A stretch of 64,000 nt of DNA from an uncultured Phycisphaerae bacterium (GTDB taxonomy: Bacteria > Planctomycetota > Phycisphaerae > Sedimentisphaerales > Anaerohalosphaeraceae). Below are positions 33,628 through 43,190 of this stretch, piece by piece (the first letter of the stretch is position 1; each line of letters opens with the position of its first letter). The position numbers were made by a program, and so were the translations under genes. The stretch spans positions 93,672-157,671 of the forward strand of contig CALEDR010000001.1 of assembly GCA_937949545.1 (NCBI GenBank). The letters are read 5' to 3'. The notes beneath the pieces were generated by a model. That model had not been told where the DNA came from, ran no database searches, and saw only the letters and a program-made list of their open reading frames with translations.

Positions 33628-35022
33628 ATGAAGAAAAAACGGATGACAATCATTTCGTTGCTGCTGTCGGCTTTCCCGGTTTTCGGGGCCGCAAAAAAAG
33701 AAACTCCGTCTGTATCGGAGCTGATTCGAAGCATCAACCCAGCCAAAGAAAAGATGGCCGTCACGGCTGTGCGGGCCGACACAGGACAGATCCTTTTTTC
33801 TCATCAGAGCAAACGGCCCCTGATTCCCGCTTCAAATATGAAACTGGTTGTCTCGGCGGCAGCCCTTCATTATCTGGGACCGGACTATGCGTTTGAAACC
33901 CGCGTGGGGCTGCTGGGAGGAACCCTGGTTGTGATCGGGGGCGGAGACCCCCTGCTGGGGGAACCGGGACTGCACGGTCCGAAGGCGGATTCCATTTTTG
34001 AACAAATTGCGCAGGACCTGCTGGACCGCGGAATTAAGGTTTTGGATGATGTGATTCTGGATGATACGTTTTTTGACAGCAATCGGGTTCATCCGCAGTG
34101 GCCGGCAGACCAGCTGAATCGATGGTATGCCTGCGAAGTGTCCGGTCTGAATTTTCATCGGAACTGCATCCGGATGAACGTCCGGAGAGCAAGCAGCGGG
34201 GCTGTTATTGAAATCGAGCCATCGACTCAATATGTGAAAATCATCAACCAGGTGAAACTGGTCTCCTCCGGTTCCAGCGCGGTCGGCGCCTATCGAAACA
34301 AAATTCCAAATGTTCTGACGGTACGCGGCAATCTCAACCAAAGCACCGGGTTTGACGTAGCCATCGAAAATCCAGCAGGCTTTTTCGGGACTTTATTGGC
34401 CGAAGAGCTGGCTGAGAAGGGGATTGAAGTTCGGGGAAAATTGATCCAAAAGTATGTGAAAAACGACCCGGGCATTCAGACAATTCGGGTTTTCCGCACA
34501 CCCCTCTCGGAAGTTTTAAATCGGTCGAACAAGGATAGTCTCGGGCTGGCGGCGGAGGCACTGGTAAAAACCATTTCTGCGGAAAATACGCAGGGGCGAA
34601 TCAACGGCGAATGGCCTCACGGGCTGCACTTGGTAGGGCGCTATCTGCTTTCCTTGGGCATTTCAGAAGACGAGTTTGTTCTCAAAGACGGCAGCGGCCT
34701 CAGCCGGGACAATCGGCTCAGTTCGAATGCAATTGTCCGCGTTCTGCGGGATATGTCTGCGAAACCCTACCGTCAGATGTTTGAAAATTCCCTATCCCAG
34801 GGCGGGGTGGACGGCACGGCGGAACGATACTTTCGAGACCCGCCTTATAAAGGGAAAATTGCAGGCAAGACCGGCTATATTAGCGGAGTCCGCTCTTTCT
34901 CCGGCATATGCCGCACGCCGCAGGGGGATTATCTGTTCAGCATTCTGACGGAGGGGGGCGGCAGTGAAATGCGCAACAAAATCAATGATATCACCCGGGC
35001 TATTTTTGACGGGCGATGGTAG
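33628..35022 (+). CDS. dacB: D-alanyl-D-alanine carboxypeptidase/endopeptidase, PBP4 (class C) type
   Basis: 464 residues from ATG 33628, which starts a signal peptide (KKKRMTIISLLLSAFPVFGA); longer in-frame starts lie in the receiver gene. Penicillin-binding motifs: SxxK in IPASNMKLVVSAAALHY, the SxN-position region in LKDGSGLSRDNRLS, and KTG in IAGKTGYISGV. The large insert between the first two motifs is typical of class C PBPs. It trims or cuts peptidoglycan cross-links in the periplasm, which shows that this organism keeps peptidoglycan. The start lies 64 bases after the receiver gene. Confidence 0.92.
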   Translation: MKKKRMTIISLLLSAFPVFGAAKKETPSVSELIRSINPAKEKMAVTAVRADTGQILFSHQSKRPLIPASNMKLVVSAAALHYLGPDYAFETRVGLLGGTLVVIGGGDPLLGEPGLHGPKADSIFEQIAQDLLDRGIKVLDDVILDDTFFDSNRVHPQWPADQLNRWYACEVSGLNFHRNCIRMNVRRASSGAVIEIEPSTQYVKIINQVKLVSSGSSAVGAYRNKIPNVLTVRGNLNQSTGFDVAIENPAGFFGTLLAEELAEKGIEVRGKLIQKYVKNDPGIQTIRVFRTPLSEVLNRSNKDSLGLAAEALVKTISAENTQGRINGEWPHGLHLVGRYLLSLGISEDEFVLKDGSGLSRDNRLSSNAIVRVLRDMSAKPYRQMFENSLSQGGVDGTAERYFRDPPYKGKIAGKTGYISGVRSFSGICRTPQGDYLFSILTEGGGSEMRNKINDITRAIFDGRW

Positions 35023-35029
35023 AGCCGAA

Positions 35030-36034
35030 TCAAGGCAGTTCGCCGGTGAACTCTTCCGCCAAATCCCGACAGGTAATCAGTCCGAGATATTCTTGACGGG
35101 GTCCCGAAGAGGTTTCTGAGACCACCAGAGCCAGCGGCTGTTTGTGCCGGCGCATCTGATGAAGGGCGGACAAAACGGAACATCCGGCCGGGAGGGTCAG
35201 AATCGGCTTCAGATAGGGCTCCAGTCCTGAACAGGTTTCCAAATCGGTCAGGACATCATAGACCTCAATCCAGCCGCGAATGTTTTGAGGGGTCTGTTCA
35301 TAGACGGGCAGACGGGAAAACGGTGATTGAGCCAGACGAGCCCGAAGGGGTTCGCCGGCCGTATGAATCTCGAGCATCTGAATCCGGCGCCATGGAGTCA
35401 TCACGGAGGCAATCGGAAGCGAGGGGGTTCGAAGCAGCCGCTCCATCATCGTTTTCTGGATGTCGCTCAGAAGGCCTTCCTCCCGCGTCTCGTGGAAAAT
35501 CTGCTGAATCTGTTCCCGCTGTGTCAAATCGACGGCCTGAGGAGTATCAATGGAGGTGTGAAAAAGCCGATTGAGCCGCCCGGAGCCCCATTTAAGAACG
35601 GACGTAATACCGCTTTTGGTAAATAAAGTGTAAACAAACCAAATGAGCGGAGACAGGGTCAGCAGAAAGGTATTGGCTCGATAATAAAAGAGATTTTTCG
35701 GAAGAATATCAACACAGATAAACAGCAGAGGCGTCATAACCGCTGTGGAATACAGTTCGGCCAGCGCCGGATGTTTCAATCGGGTATAAAAAAGATAAGT
35801 GGCCAGACTCGTGGCAAAATAATTGGCCAGATTGTTGGCCATCAGCAGGCTGAGAACCAGTCCATGACTGTCGCGAACGACCTGAGAAAGAAGCAGATGA
35901 AGGGGCCTTTTCTGTTCGACACCAAGCCGAAGCCAGAGACGGCTGAGCCGATAGGTTCCGGTCTCGGAACCGGCCATGATTCCGCTCAGACCAATCAGTA
36001 CCGCCAGCACAGCCAAAGTAAGATAAAGAGTCAT
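35030..36034 (-). CDS. CNNM/DUF21-family membrane protein with CBS pair (short form)
   Basis: 334 residues. DUF21 membrane domain (about 1-180; GSETGTYRLSRLWLRLGVEQ, LLMANNLANYFATSLATYL, FICVDILPKNLFYYRAN) followed by a CBS pair (TPWRRIQMLEIHTAGEPLRA..., SRLPVYEQTPQNIRGWIEVY). It ends without the CorC_HlyC domain. Family members are linked to Mg/Co efflux or to membrane stress. ATG overlaps the stop of the next upstream paralogue by 4 bases. Confidence 0.85.
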   Translation of the reverse strand: MTLYLTLAVLAVLIGLSGIMAGSETGTYRLSRLWLRLGVEQKRPLHLLLSQVVRDSHGLVLSLLMANNLANYFATSLATYLFYTRLKHPALAELYSTAVMTPLLFICVDILPKNLFYYRANTFLLTLSPLIWFVYTLFTKSGITSVLKWGSGRLNRLFHTSIDTPQAVDLTQREQIQQIFHETREEGLLSDIQKTMMERLLRTPSLPIASVMTPWRRIQMLEIHTAGEPLRARLAQSPFSRLPVYEQTPQNIRGWIEVYDVLTDLETCSGLEPYLKPILTLPAGCSVLSALHQMRRHKQPLALVVSETSSGPRQEYLGLITCRDLAEEFTGELP

Positions 36035-37317
36035 GACGGTTTTTCCTCATCCTTCCTGCCGGAAGCAGAACGCAGCGTCAGGATTAGGGAGGCAATGCGG
36101 TTTCGAGAAACGGTTTCCACGGTAAATTCGAGGTTTTTCCACTGAATTTTGTCGCCGGGCCTTGGCGCCCGCCCGAGCAAAGCAGTAACAAGCCCGCCGA
36201 CAGTGGCCAGATGGCGATACTCCGGCTCGATTTCGTCCGGAGCAATCCAGTCATAAAGAGGCAAATCGGCACTCAGTCGATAGGTTAACGGTCCGAGCAC
36301 CTGAATCGGCGGATCGCTTTCAGATGATTCCGGAGAGGAGATGAGGGCACCCAGCAGTTCTTGCAGACTGACAGAGCCGGCGATTCCGCCGTATTCGTCT
36401 ACAATAATGGCGAATTCAATCTTTTCTTTGCGAAAGGTTTCCAGAAGTGATTCGGCCTTTTTCTGTTCCGGAACAAAAAAAGGGGTATGCAGCAGAGAGG
36501 AAAGAGGTGCGTTTCTCTGCCGCAGAAGGTCGGGAAGATAAAGGATACCCAGAATATTGTCAATCCGTTCGCGATAGACGGGCAGATATTTTTGACGATG
36601 CTTTGCAAACAATTGGAAGACGGCCGAAAGAGGAGTTTTTTCTTCACAGGCGGGCATATCCACACGAGGAGTCATCAGATGACGGACTTTCAGGAAGCCA
36701 AAATGGACGACTTCCGTTAAAATCCGGTTTTCATCGGGCGTCAGCAGTCCCTGACGGGCTGAAGAATGGAACAGAAGATTCAGATAAGCGGCATTGACAG
36801 AAGGGGATGCGGAATAACATCGGCTTCCCAATGCAAGTCGGCAGAAAGGGCGGACTAGCCCGAAATCCAAAGCGGACATCAGGGGGCCGAGCACCTGAAG
36901 ACCCAGCCAGCAGGGCAGAGATGCCCAACAGCAGAATCGGGGAGCGTTAGAATAAGCCAGCGATTTAGGAAGCATTTCACCGAAAAGCACGAGCACCGCA
37001 AAGAAAAAGGCGGCACACAAAGAACCGGCCATTGGATGGATCTCTTTGGCGATTTTCAGAGAAAAAACGCTGGCCAGCGCATAAAATGAGACATTGACCA
37101 GCATATTGCTGAACAGAATGGCGGTCAGAAATTGGCTGGGCCGAAGCAGAAGCTGATGCACCAGCCGTTCCGTAGGAAGAGCAGATTTGGCAAAAAGGGT
37201 TAATTGACGGTGAGAAAGATGAAAAAAAGCCGTTTCGGAAGCGGAGCAGAAGGCCGAACCGCACAGCAGAACTGCCATTGCCAGAAGACGCCATCCATAT
37301 TGCCACCCTGCTTCCAT
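36031..37317 (-). CDS. CNNM/CorC-HlyC family membrane protein with CBS pair (long form)
   Basis: 428 residues. DUF21 membrane domain (GSAFCSASETAFFHLSHRQL, LTAILFSNMLVNVSFYALAS, LFGEMLPKSLAYSNAPRF), CBS pair (LMTPRVDMPACEEKTPLSAV; KYLPVYRERIDNILGILYLP; FAIIVDEYGGIAGSVSLQEL) and a C-terminal CorC_HlyC domain (RHLATVGGLVTALLGRAPRP, GDKIQWKNLEFTVETV). It likely handles divalent cations. A tandem paralogue follows. The kinase gene ends 24 bases upstream, so kinase and both membrane proteins form one transcript. Confidence 0.88.
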   Translation of the reverse strand: MEAGWQYGWRLLAMAVLLCGSAFCSASETAFFHLSHRQLTLFAKSALPTERLVHQLLLRPSQFLTAILFSNMLVNVSFYALASVFSLKIAKEIHPMAGSLCAAFFFAVLVLFGEMLPKSLAYSNAPRFCCWASLPCWLGLQVLGPLMSALDFGLVRPFCRLALGSRCYSASPSVNAAYLNLLFHSSARQGLLTPDENRILTEVVHFGFLKVRHLMTPRVDMPACEEKTPLSAVFQLFAKHRQKYLPVYRERIDNILGILYLPDLLRQRNAPLSSLLHTPFFVPEQKKAESLLETFRKEKIEFAIIVDEYGGIAGSVSLQELLGALISSPESSESDPPIQVLGPLTYRLSADLPLYDWIAPDEIEPEYRHLATVGGLVTALLGRAPRPGDKIQWKNLEFTVETVSRNRIASLILTLRSASGRKDEEKPS

Positions 37318-37341
37318 TGTGGTGATGCAGAATCCAAAACC

Positions 37342-38112
37342 TTATGAACGCTCCGGCAGCCAGAGGGTGAAAACGGTTCCCCGGCCGAGGGCAGACTGAA
37401 CCTGAAGGGTTCCGCCGTGATTTTCAAGAACTTTTTTGCAAAAGGCCAATCCGAGTCCGTGGCCCTTTCGCTGTCCCTGTTTTCCGTCCTTGGTGGTAAA
37501 AAACGGCTCAAAGATATGAGGCATCTGCTCCGGCGAAATGCCGCAGCCGGTATCGGAAATATGAATCTGCAGACCTTCCAGATGAGGATTGGCCCGAATC
37601 TCCAGACGACCGCCTTTGCCGAGCATGGCTTCCCGCGCATTAAGGATGAGATTAATCAGAACCTGGCGCATTCCAATCGGGTCCATCAGAGCATGCAGAT
37701 CTTCAGGGATATCTTTGACAACCCGAATGCCGTCCTTTCGAAAATCCCGAGCCATTGTAGAGAAAGCATCGTCCAGCAGTTTCCGAACGGAGTATTGGAC
37801 TCTGGACATTTCTTTTTGGCCGGCCAAAACAGGCACCTGCTGAAGGATTTCGGCGGCCTGGCTGCCGAGATGAACAGCTTTTTTGAGCGCTTTTTGGATT
37901 AATTCCGTATCGGCGGAGTCCTGAAGGGCCATCTGGGCATAACTGGTGAGGGGGGTCAGCAGGTTGTTGATTTCGTGAGCCACCATGGCCCAGGCCTTGC
38001 CGACCATAGACAATTGCTCCATCTGTTCCAGCCGGGCGGACAATTCCTGATTTTTCCGCTTAACTAGCTCCATCTTCCGATGCAGACTTTGCCGTTTCTC
38101 CAGGATGTTCAA
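37342..38112 (-). CDS. Soluble histidine kinase without sensor domain
   Basis: 256 residues starting at a TTG with GAAGGAG 10 bases upstream. A short N-terminal coiled coil (RQSLHRKMELVKRKNQELSA) leads straight into the HisKA helix with the phosphorylated His in MVAHEINNLLTPLTSYAQMA, then an HATPase domain: N box LINLILNAREAML, G1 IHISDTGCGIS, F box FEPFFTTK, G2 GHGLGLAFCKKVLENHGG. No membrane segment or PAS domain is present, so input must come from a partner. Three stand-alone receivers lie within 5 kb. It heads a transcript with two CNNM proteins. Confidence 0.92.
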   Translation of the reverse strand: MNILEKRQSLHRKMELVKRKNQELSARLEQMEQLSMVGKAWAMVAHEINNLLTPLTSYAQMALQDSADTELIQKALKKAVHLGSQAAEILQQVPVLAGQKEMSRVQYSVRKLLDDAFSTMARDFRKDGIRVVKDIPEDLHALMDPIGMRQVLINLILNAREAMLGKGGRLEIRANPHLEGLQIHISDTGCGISPEQMPHIFEPFFTTKDGKQGQRKGHGLGLAFCKKVLENHGGTLQVQSALGRGTVFTLWLPERS

Positions 38113-38163
38113 CAGATGTTTTCTCCTTCACCAATCGAAAACATAAAACTCTTGTTCTTTCTC

Positions 38164-38191
38164 ACGATAAAAGATACTCTATCTCTGTCAA
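38164..38191 (-). promoter_or_regulatory. Candidate promoter of the kinase-CNNM operon
   Basis: On the minus strand TTGACA (38191-38186), a 16-base spacer and TATCGT (38169-38164), 51 bases before the TTG start. It sits in the 114-base divergent gap to the small gene at 38227. Confidence 0.45.
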
Positions 38192-38226
38192 ATAATATCG
38201 GTTAAGCTGAGTTTTTTCTTGAGATT

Positions 38227-38493
38227 ATGGATTATCAGGACATTGTAGAGGAATTGCTGTCGGTTCTTTCAAGCCGGGACGTCCTGATTCGTCAGGAAAC
38301 ACTCGGCGGCGGCGGGGGAGGGCTTTGTAAAATTCGCGGCCGAAAAATCTTTTTTCTGGATTCTCAGGCCTCCTCCATGGACGCTGCCGTCCAGGCCGCC
38401 AAAGCGGTTTTGATGGTAGTCGAGGATCCGGAAACTATCTATCTTAAACCGGCTGTGCGGGATTTTCTTGACAGGGTCAAGCAGATGGAGTGA
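38227..38493 (+). CDS. Conserved hypothetical protein, 88 residues
   Basis: Not recognised. A helical N terminus (MDYQDIVEELLSVLSSRDVL) is followed by a glycine run (LGGGGGGLCKIRGRKIFFLD) and an acidic helix ending at QME. It is soluble. The Gly-rich turn between a helix and a short strand pair suggests a small compact domain, but no function can be named. It is 44 bases before a receiver gene in the same direction, so probably co-transcribed. Confidence 0.65.
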   Translation: MDYQDIVEELLSVLSSRDVLIRQETLGGGGGGLCKIRGRKIFFLDSQASSMDAAVQAAKAVLMVVEDPETIYLKPAVRDFLDRVKQME

Positions 38494-38537
38494 AGTAGTA
38501 TATATGATATATTAGGATTTGAAGGGACAAGACAAAT

Positions 38538-39008
38538 ATGACTCATAATGTCGACAATAAGCTGCCTTTGGTTCTGGTTGTTGATGACAATCCTCAGAAC
38601 CTCGAATTGATATTGGCCTGTCTGGAAGATGTGGAATGCCGGACGATTTCCGCCACGGACGGTTATACTGCACTGGACTTGGTCAGGACAGAGCATCCGG
38701 ATTTGGTGCTGCTGGATGTGATGATGCCGAAAATCAGCGGATTTGAAGTCTGTCGGAGAATCAAGAGCAATCCGGAGACCGAAGAAATTCCGGTTATTAT
38801 GGTGACAGCGCTGAATGAGCTGGGAGATATCGAACGGGCGATTCAATCGGGAACGGACGATTTTCTCAGCAAGCCGATAAACAAATGGGAATTGGTGGTT
38901 CGAGTCCGCACGATGCTGAAGATTAAGCATCTGAGCGACAGACTGGAACGGACGTTGGCTTATTTAAATGAAATCGAGAAAACATCCGGAACCAACAGGG
39001 GGGGCTGA
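38538..39008 (+). CDS. Stand-alone response regulator receiver (PleD-type)
   Basis: 156 residues. Receiver motifs are intact: LVVDDNPQNLELILACLE, phosphoacceptor Asp in LVLLDVMMPKISGFEV, Thr in VIMVTALNELGDIERA, Lys in DDFLSKPINKWEL. After the domain only a 35-residue coiled-coil-like tail follows (KHLSDRLERTLAYLNEIEK), no GGDEF. Sequence is of the PleD/CheY group, distinct from the two receivers at 32.6-33.6 kb. The divergent sensorless kinase is the nearest possible phosphate donor. Confidence 0.9.
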   Translation: MTHNVDNKLPLVLVVDDNPQNLELILACLEDVECRTISATDGYTALDLVRTEHPDLVLLDVMMPKISGFEVCRRIKSNPETEEIPVIMVTALNELGDIERAIQSGTDDFLSKPINKWELVVRVRTMLKIKHLSDRLERTLAYLNEIEKTSGTNRGG

Positions 39009-39306
39009 CGGCCTTTGTTTTTTTCCCCGACATTGATTTTCCCCGTTGTCCTCAGGGGTGAGCCGGCAGGGAGGTTCACCTCCAGAACGTTTATAACTCT
39101 TTGCCCGAAAAAGAGTTAAGAAGTCCTTTTCCGCGGTACAATTCCTTTTATCCTGCCAACCCCTACAGCCGCTAAAATTGAGCCGTTCGCAGGAAGGATT
39201 GCGTCTTTTTTCTTTTATCGGGTTTTGGCTCCCTTAATCGGCGGTGCGGGCTTGTCGATAACAACAGCGGATGCCTGACAGATGAACATCAACAGAACTG
39301 CTGAGG
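39009..39306. other. Intergenic region with small hairpins
   Basis: Holds GGAGG-TTCA-CCTCC (39070-39083) and AACTCTTT...AAAGAGTT (39095-39117). Neither is followed by a proper T run on the plus strand, though the second could weakly terminate the receiver transcript. No gene or known RNA was recognised. Confidence 0.4.
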
Positions 39307-40938
39307 ATGCGCTCTTTTATGAGTAAACTGCTTGAGATTTTCGGAAAGGCAATCACGGTCGATACGGCTGAATTGATATGGCACTGGTTAATGACGATTC
39401 GTACCCAGCACCAGCCGGCCCCGCCGCCCTGGCAGGGTGAACTGGACGGCGTTCTTGAACAGCTGGGACGCCGCGATTACCGCACAGCGGAAGAAACGCT
39501 CAAACGGTATCTGTCGGAGTATCCGGATTGTCTTTTCGGGCGGATTACGGCGGCGTCCCTGTGCCTGTATCGAAACGATCTTCCTGGGGCCTATGAGCAG
39601 CTTCAGAGTGTCTATCTGCGGCAGCCGAGCAATACGATGGCGCTGTATGCGATGGGCTACTGCCGGGAGCGGATGGGACAGGTAAGCGAAGCCCTGGAGT
39701 TCTACCAGGACTGCATTAAATTTAAGAGTCATCTTCAACTGCCGCGGCTTCGAATGGCAGCGATTTACTTTCAGTCCGGCCGTCTGGATAAGACCATTCG
39801 TGAATATGAGATGCTGACAACCGAGCATCCGGAAGATATCAGTGCACACGTGCTTTTGGGGAATTTGTACCTGCTGGACGGCCGGGCTGAGCAGGCCGTT
39901 GACACGTTTAACATGGCGATTTTGTCGCATCCGGATAACTTCCGGCAGGACAGCCCGAACGAAGAGATTCAGCAGATGCTCGAGAACGGGTTATTTGAAG
40001 AGGCCGTTGAGAACATTCTCGGGCTGATGGAGCAGACCGGACCGCAGCCGGATTTGTATCTTCATCTGGCGGATATTTACAGCCGAAATGACAATCCGTC
40101 GGAAGCCATCGTCCATTATGAACAGGCCCTTCGTCTTCAGCCGAATTATCTGGAGGCGACGATTAAACTGGGCACTCAGTATCTTCGGAATCGTCAATAC
40201 ACACCGGCTGCGGAACAATTTAACCAGGCGGCGGAAATCAATGACGAGATTGTAGATGCGTATATGGGGCTTTGCCGGGCCCAATATGCCGCCGGACAGA
40301 CAGAAGAAGCCGAACAAACCCTGGCACTGGGGGCGGCCATCCAGCAAAACAGCGGACTTCTTTATTCTGAAACGGCGCTGCTGTATTTTCAGGCGGCCCT
40401 GGATGCCCATCGAATTCTTCATCAGGATATCGAAAAAACGACCGTTCAAATAGAGGATGTTCTGGAGGCCCATAAAAGACAGATAGCCCGTCGCATCCAC
40501 TGTGCAGATGTGTACTATAAATACGGCATTTTACTTATGGGGGGGAGCCGGTATGAAGAGGCGATTGAACCGTTTCAGAGAGCCCTGAGCATCAACGGCA
40601 CCCATTATCGCGCCCGGACAAAACTGGCGATGTGTCTGTTTGAAACAGGACGAACGGAGGAGGCGCTTCACGAAATAACCAGCGAACCCCCCCTCGAACA
40701 GAATCTTCTGCAGCTGCATTATCGAACGGCCGTGTTGTTTTGCGATCAAAAGCAATTCACGCGGGCGATGCGGCATCTGAAGGCGGTTTTCCAGCAGGAG
40801 GATGCTTCCGACCTGTACCAAAATATTGAACTGGTTCTGGAAAATCTGGGACTGATTGACCGAACGTTAAGCACATGGAAACAGCTTTCGGAAATGTCGG
40901 AAAACATTTTGCCGCAGCCGGCGGGCTCTAAGGAGTAG
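39307..40938 (+). CDS. Tetratricopeptide-repeat protein
   Basis: 543 residues, or 539 from the in-frame ATG at 39319, which is better spaced from GAGG. No signal peptide is clear. From about residue 45 to the end it is a chain of TPR units (e.g. NTMALYAMGYCRERMGQVSE, PDLYLHLADIYSRNDNPSEA, ALRLQPNYLEATIKLGTQYL, SRYEEAIEPFQRALSINGTH). A cytoplasmic scaffold is likely. No enzyme domain is attached. It is isolated: 298 bases from the receiver and convergent with the gene at 41072. Confidence 0.82.
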   Translation: MRSFMSKLLEIFGKAITVDTAELIWHWLMTIRTQHQPAPPPWQGELDGVLEQLGRRDYRTAEETLKRYLSEYPDCLFGRITAASLCLYRNDLPGAYEQLQSVYLRQPSNTMALYAMGYCRERMGQVSEALEFYQDCIKFKSHLQLPRLRMAAIYFQSGRLDKTIREYEMLTTEHPEDISAHVLLGNLYLLDGRAEQAVDTFNMAILSHPDNFRQDSPNEEIQQMLENGLFEEAVENILGLMEQTGPQPDLYLHLADIYSRNDNPSEAIVHYEQALRLQPNYLEATIKLGTQYLRNRQYTPAAEQFNQAAEINDEIVDAYMGLCRAQYAAGQTEEAEQTLALGAAIQQNSGLLYSETALLYFQAALDAHRILHQDIEKTTVQIEDVLEAHKRQIARRIHCADVYYKYGILLMGGSRYEEAIEPFQRALSINGTHYRARTKLAMCLFETGRTEEALHEITSEPPLEQNLLQLHYRTAVLFCDQKQFTRAMRHLKAVFQQEDASDLYQNIELVLENLGLIDRTLSTWKQLSEMSENILPQPAGSKE

Positions 40939-41024
40939 TCTTTTTTTTGAGCGAATTCAGGTCTTTCTGTCCTTGAATGCAACATAAGATACATTATAGG
41001 ACGTTATAAAAAAAAGGGGGGCAA

Positions 41025-41055
41025 AGATAAAAAAATAAGCCCGCTTTTGGCGGGC
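41025..41055 (-). terminator. Rho-independent terminator of the flotillin operon
   Basis: On the minus strand GCCCGC-CAAAA-GCGGGC is followed by TTATTTTTTT. It lies 17 bases after the stop of the 41072 gene. Confidence 0.75.
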
Positions 41056-41071
41056 ATTTCTGTTTGCGAAT

Positions 41072-41587
41072 TTACTCACGCAAGGCCAAAGGGTTGGCCA
41101 AGATTTCGGAAGCTGCCACAAGATGCCGAACATCCTTTGGATTTTTGAGCATTTGCCTTACAAACTCTACTTCTATCCCAGCCCCAATCGAAGGTTTCTC
41201 TGCTTCTTTTATTGTCGGAGATTTCGGAGATATGGATGGAGCTTCCACAGGCAAAGGCTGTTCTAAAGGCCGTTCAATAGTCAAATATGCTGATTTCTGA
41301 GGATGGCCCGGTTCAACGGCAGGTTTCTGAGAGATTTTCGCATACGGCAATCGTCGATACGGCTCGGTTTGCTTCCTCTGAACCGAAGTTTTCTTCCGAT
41401 TTGTCTCCTTGGCTGGCTGTATTCTGTCTTCTCGAGTATCCAGCTCTTTTTTTTCCGCTTTTTTCTTCAAAGCATTTCCGATCAAGGAAAACAGGACAAA
41501 AATCCCAATGATTACAATCTGGGCGATTTCATCTACAAGTTCCCCTTTGCCCAATAAACTCGAAAGAAAAACGCCGAACCGCTGCAT
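41072..41587 (-). CDS. Hypothetical single-pass membrane protein of the flotillin operon
   Basis: 171 residues, not recognised. One membrane helix near the N terminus (EIAQIVIIGIFVLFSLIGNA, about 20-39), a long Lys/Pro-rich hydrophilic linker (about 40-125), and a C-terminal helix (VEFVRQMLKNPKDVRHLVAA). The topology suggests a membrane anchor with a flexible arm. It starts 3 bases after the floA stop and ends at a terminator, so is the last gene of the operon and perhaps a partner of FloA. Confidence 0.65.
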   Translation of the reverse strand: MQRFGVFLSSLLGKGELVDEIAQIVIIGIFVLFSLIGNALKKKAEKKELDTREDRIQPAKETNRKKTSVQRKQTEPYRRLPYAKISQKPAVEPGHPQKSAYLTIERPLEQPLPVEAPSISPKSPTIKEAEKPSIGAGIEVEFVRQMLKNPKDVRHLVAASEILANPLALRE

Positions 41588-41590
41588 TCG

Positions 41591-42628
41591 TTACTCCTCT
41601 TTCTTTTCGACTCCTCCGCGTGCAATAGAATCCCGCATGTTTGTGTCGGCCTTAATATTCTGCATCCGGTAGTAATCCATTATCCCCAGATTGCCCTGGC
41701 GGAAGGCCTCCGCAATGGCTTTGGGGATTTCGGCTTCGGCCAGGACAACTTTGGCCCTATTTTCTTCCACAAGAGCTTTCATTTCCTGTTCCCGAGCAAC
41801 GGCCATCGCGCGGCGTTTTTCTGCCTCGGCTTTTGCACGCTTCAGGTCGGCCTCGGCTTGGGCCCCCTGCAGCTGAGCCCCGATGTTCTCGCCGACATCC
41901 ACATCAGCAATATCAATCGAGAGAATTTCAAAAGCCGTGCCGGCATCCAAGCCCTTATCCAGAACAGATTTGGAGATCTTGTCCGGATTTTCCAAGACTT
42001 GCTTGTGACTGAGAGCACTGCCAATGGTTGTTACAATCCCTTCCCCGACGCGGGCAATGATGGTTTCTTCGGTTGCTCCGCCGATCAGCCGATCGATATT
42101 GGCCCGCACCGTAACCCGCGCTTTGGCCTTCAGCTGAATACCATCCTGTGCAACGGCGTCCACGGTTTCTTTGCCTTTCCGGGGGTCAGGGCAGTCAATC
42201 ACCTTTGGATTGACACTCGTCTGGACGGCATCCAGAATATCGCGTCCGGCCAAGTCAATGGCGGTGGCAACCTTCCAGGTGAGATTAATATTGGCCCGGT
42301 CAGCGGCAATCAGAGCCCGAACAACATTGGGGACACGGCCTCCTGCCAGATAGTGGCTTTCCAACTGAGAGGTGCTGATATCCAGCCCTGCCTTGGAGGC
42401 CATAATTCGGCTCCGGACAATAATGCGTGCGTCGACCTTGCGGAAAGTCATTCCGATCAATTCAAGCAGAGATACATGGGCACCGGACAGCCAGGCCTGT
42501 ATCCAGAGACTGCCGTATTTTAAGATGACCATCAGAAAGGCCAGAACAATGATGCCCACAATAACAAAAAGGATAATTTTGAATTGAACTGGAATCTCTG
42601 ATAGAATAAGGTGCTGCAAACTGCTCAT
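41591..42628 (-). CDS. floA: Flotillin-like protein FloA
   Basis: 345 residues from ATG 42628 (GGAAAGGA 6 bases upstream); the frame opens two codons earlier at a TTG. A membrane-inserting N terminus ([20 protein letters not shown]) is followed by an SPFH domain and a Glu/Ala-rich coiled coil (about 235-310, [20 protein letters not shown]). This is the bacterial FloA/YqfA type, which forms membrane microdomains and affects fluidity and protein secretion. Its neighbours are two NfeD proteins, the usual partners. Confidence 0.94.
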   Translation of the reverse strand: MSSLQHLILSEIPVQFKIILFVIVGIIVLAFLMVILKYGSLWIQAWLSGAHVSLLELIGMTFRKVDARIIVRSRIMASKAGLDISTSQLESHYLAGGRVPNVVRALIAADRANINLTWKVATAIDLAGRDILDAVQTSVNPKVIDCPDPRKGKETVDAVAQDGIQLKAKARVTVRANIDRLIGGATEETIIARVGEGIVTTIGSALSHKQVLENPDKISKSVLDKGLDAGTAFEILSIDIADVDVGENIGAQLQGAQAEADLKRAKAEAEKRRAMAVAREQEMKALVEENRAKVVLAEAEIPKAIAEAFRQGNLGIMDYYRMQNIKADTNMRDSIARGGVEKKEE

Positions 42629-42683
42629 ATCCAATCCTTTCCGATAAAGCTCTCTGATTAGACAGATTATCCTAAACAGTTGT

Positions 42684-43190
42684 TTACTGAATTTCTTCTA
42701 CAGGACGAACCGTCAGAGTCGTTCCCTGCACACGGATAACCATGACTTTTTGATTGACCTCGATAAACCCTCTTTCGGAAACACACTCCAATCGCCGTCC
42801 ATCAAAATCGCATATACCGACCGGCCGCAGCGGTGTCCGGACGACACCTTCCTTCGAAAGCATCTCCTGCAAGTCCCGACAGTCCGGAACAGCATCCCCC
42901 CTGCCGGCATCCGGTTTTCCCAGAATCATTCTCCGCCCAATGGAGGTCTTGGGAAAAATTCGATAGGCAATTATCCAAATTAAAGGAATCAAAACAGCCG
43001 CAACAATGACCCCAATCCATCCGGTTAAGGTCCCATACTCAAAAAAGATAGCGATTCCTACCCCCAAACAGGCCAGAGACGAAAGGGTCAAAAGTCCAAA
43101 ACTGGGGACAAAAATTTCAAGAACCAGAAGAACAGCGCAGGCGGCAAAGAGAAAAACAGCCAATACAAGCCAAAGTATATCGATTATCAT
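42684..43190 (-). CDS. Short NfeD-like membrane protein
   Basis: 168 residues. Three to four membrane helices ([59 protein letters not shown]) and a C-terminal OB-fold NfeD domain ([40 protein letters not shown]). It has no protease domain. The ATG overlaps the stop of the long NfeD gene (ATGA), with AGGAG 8 bases upstream. It probably assembles with FloA. Confidence 0.85.
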   Translation of the reverse strand: MIIDILWLVLAVFLFAACAVLLVLEIFVPSFGLLTLSSLACLGVGIAIFFEYGTLTGWIGVIVAAVLIPLIWIIAYRIFPKTSIGRRMILGKPDAGRGDAVPDCRDLQEMLSKEGVVRTPLRPVGICDFDGRRLECVSERGFIEVNQKVMVIRVQGTTLTVRPVEEIQ

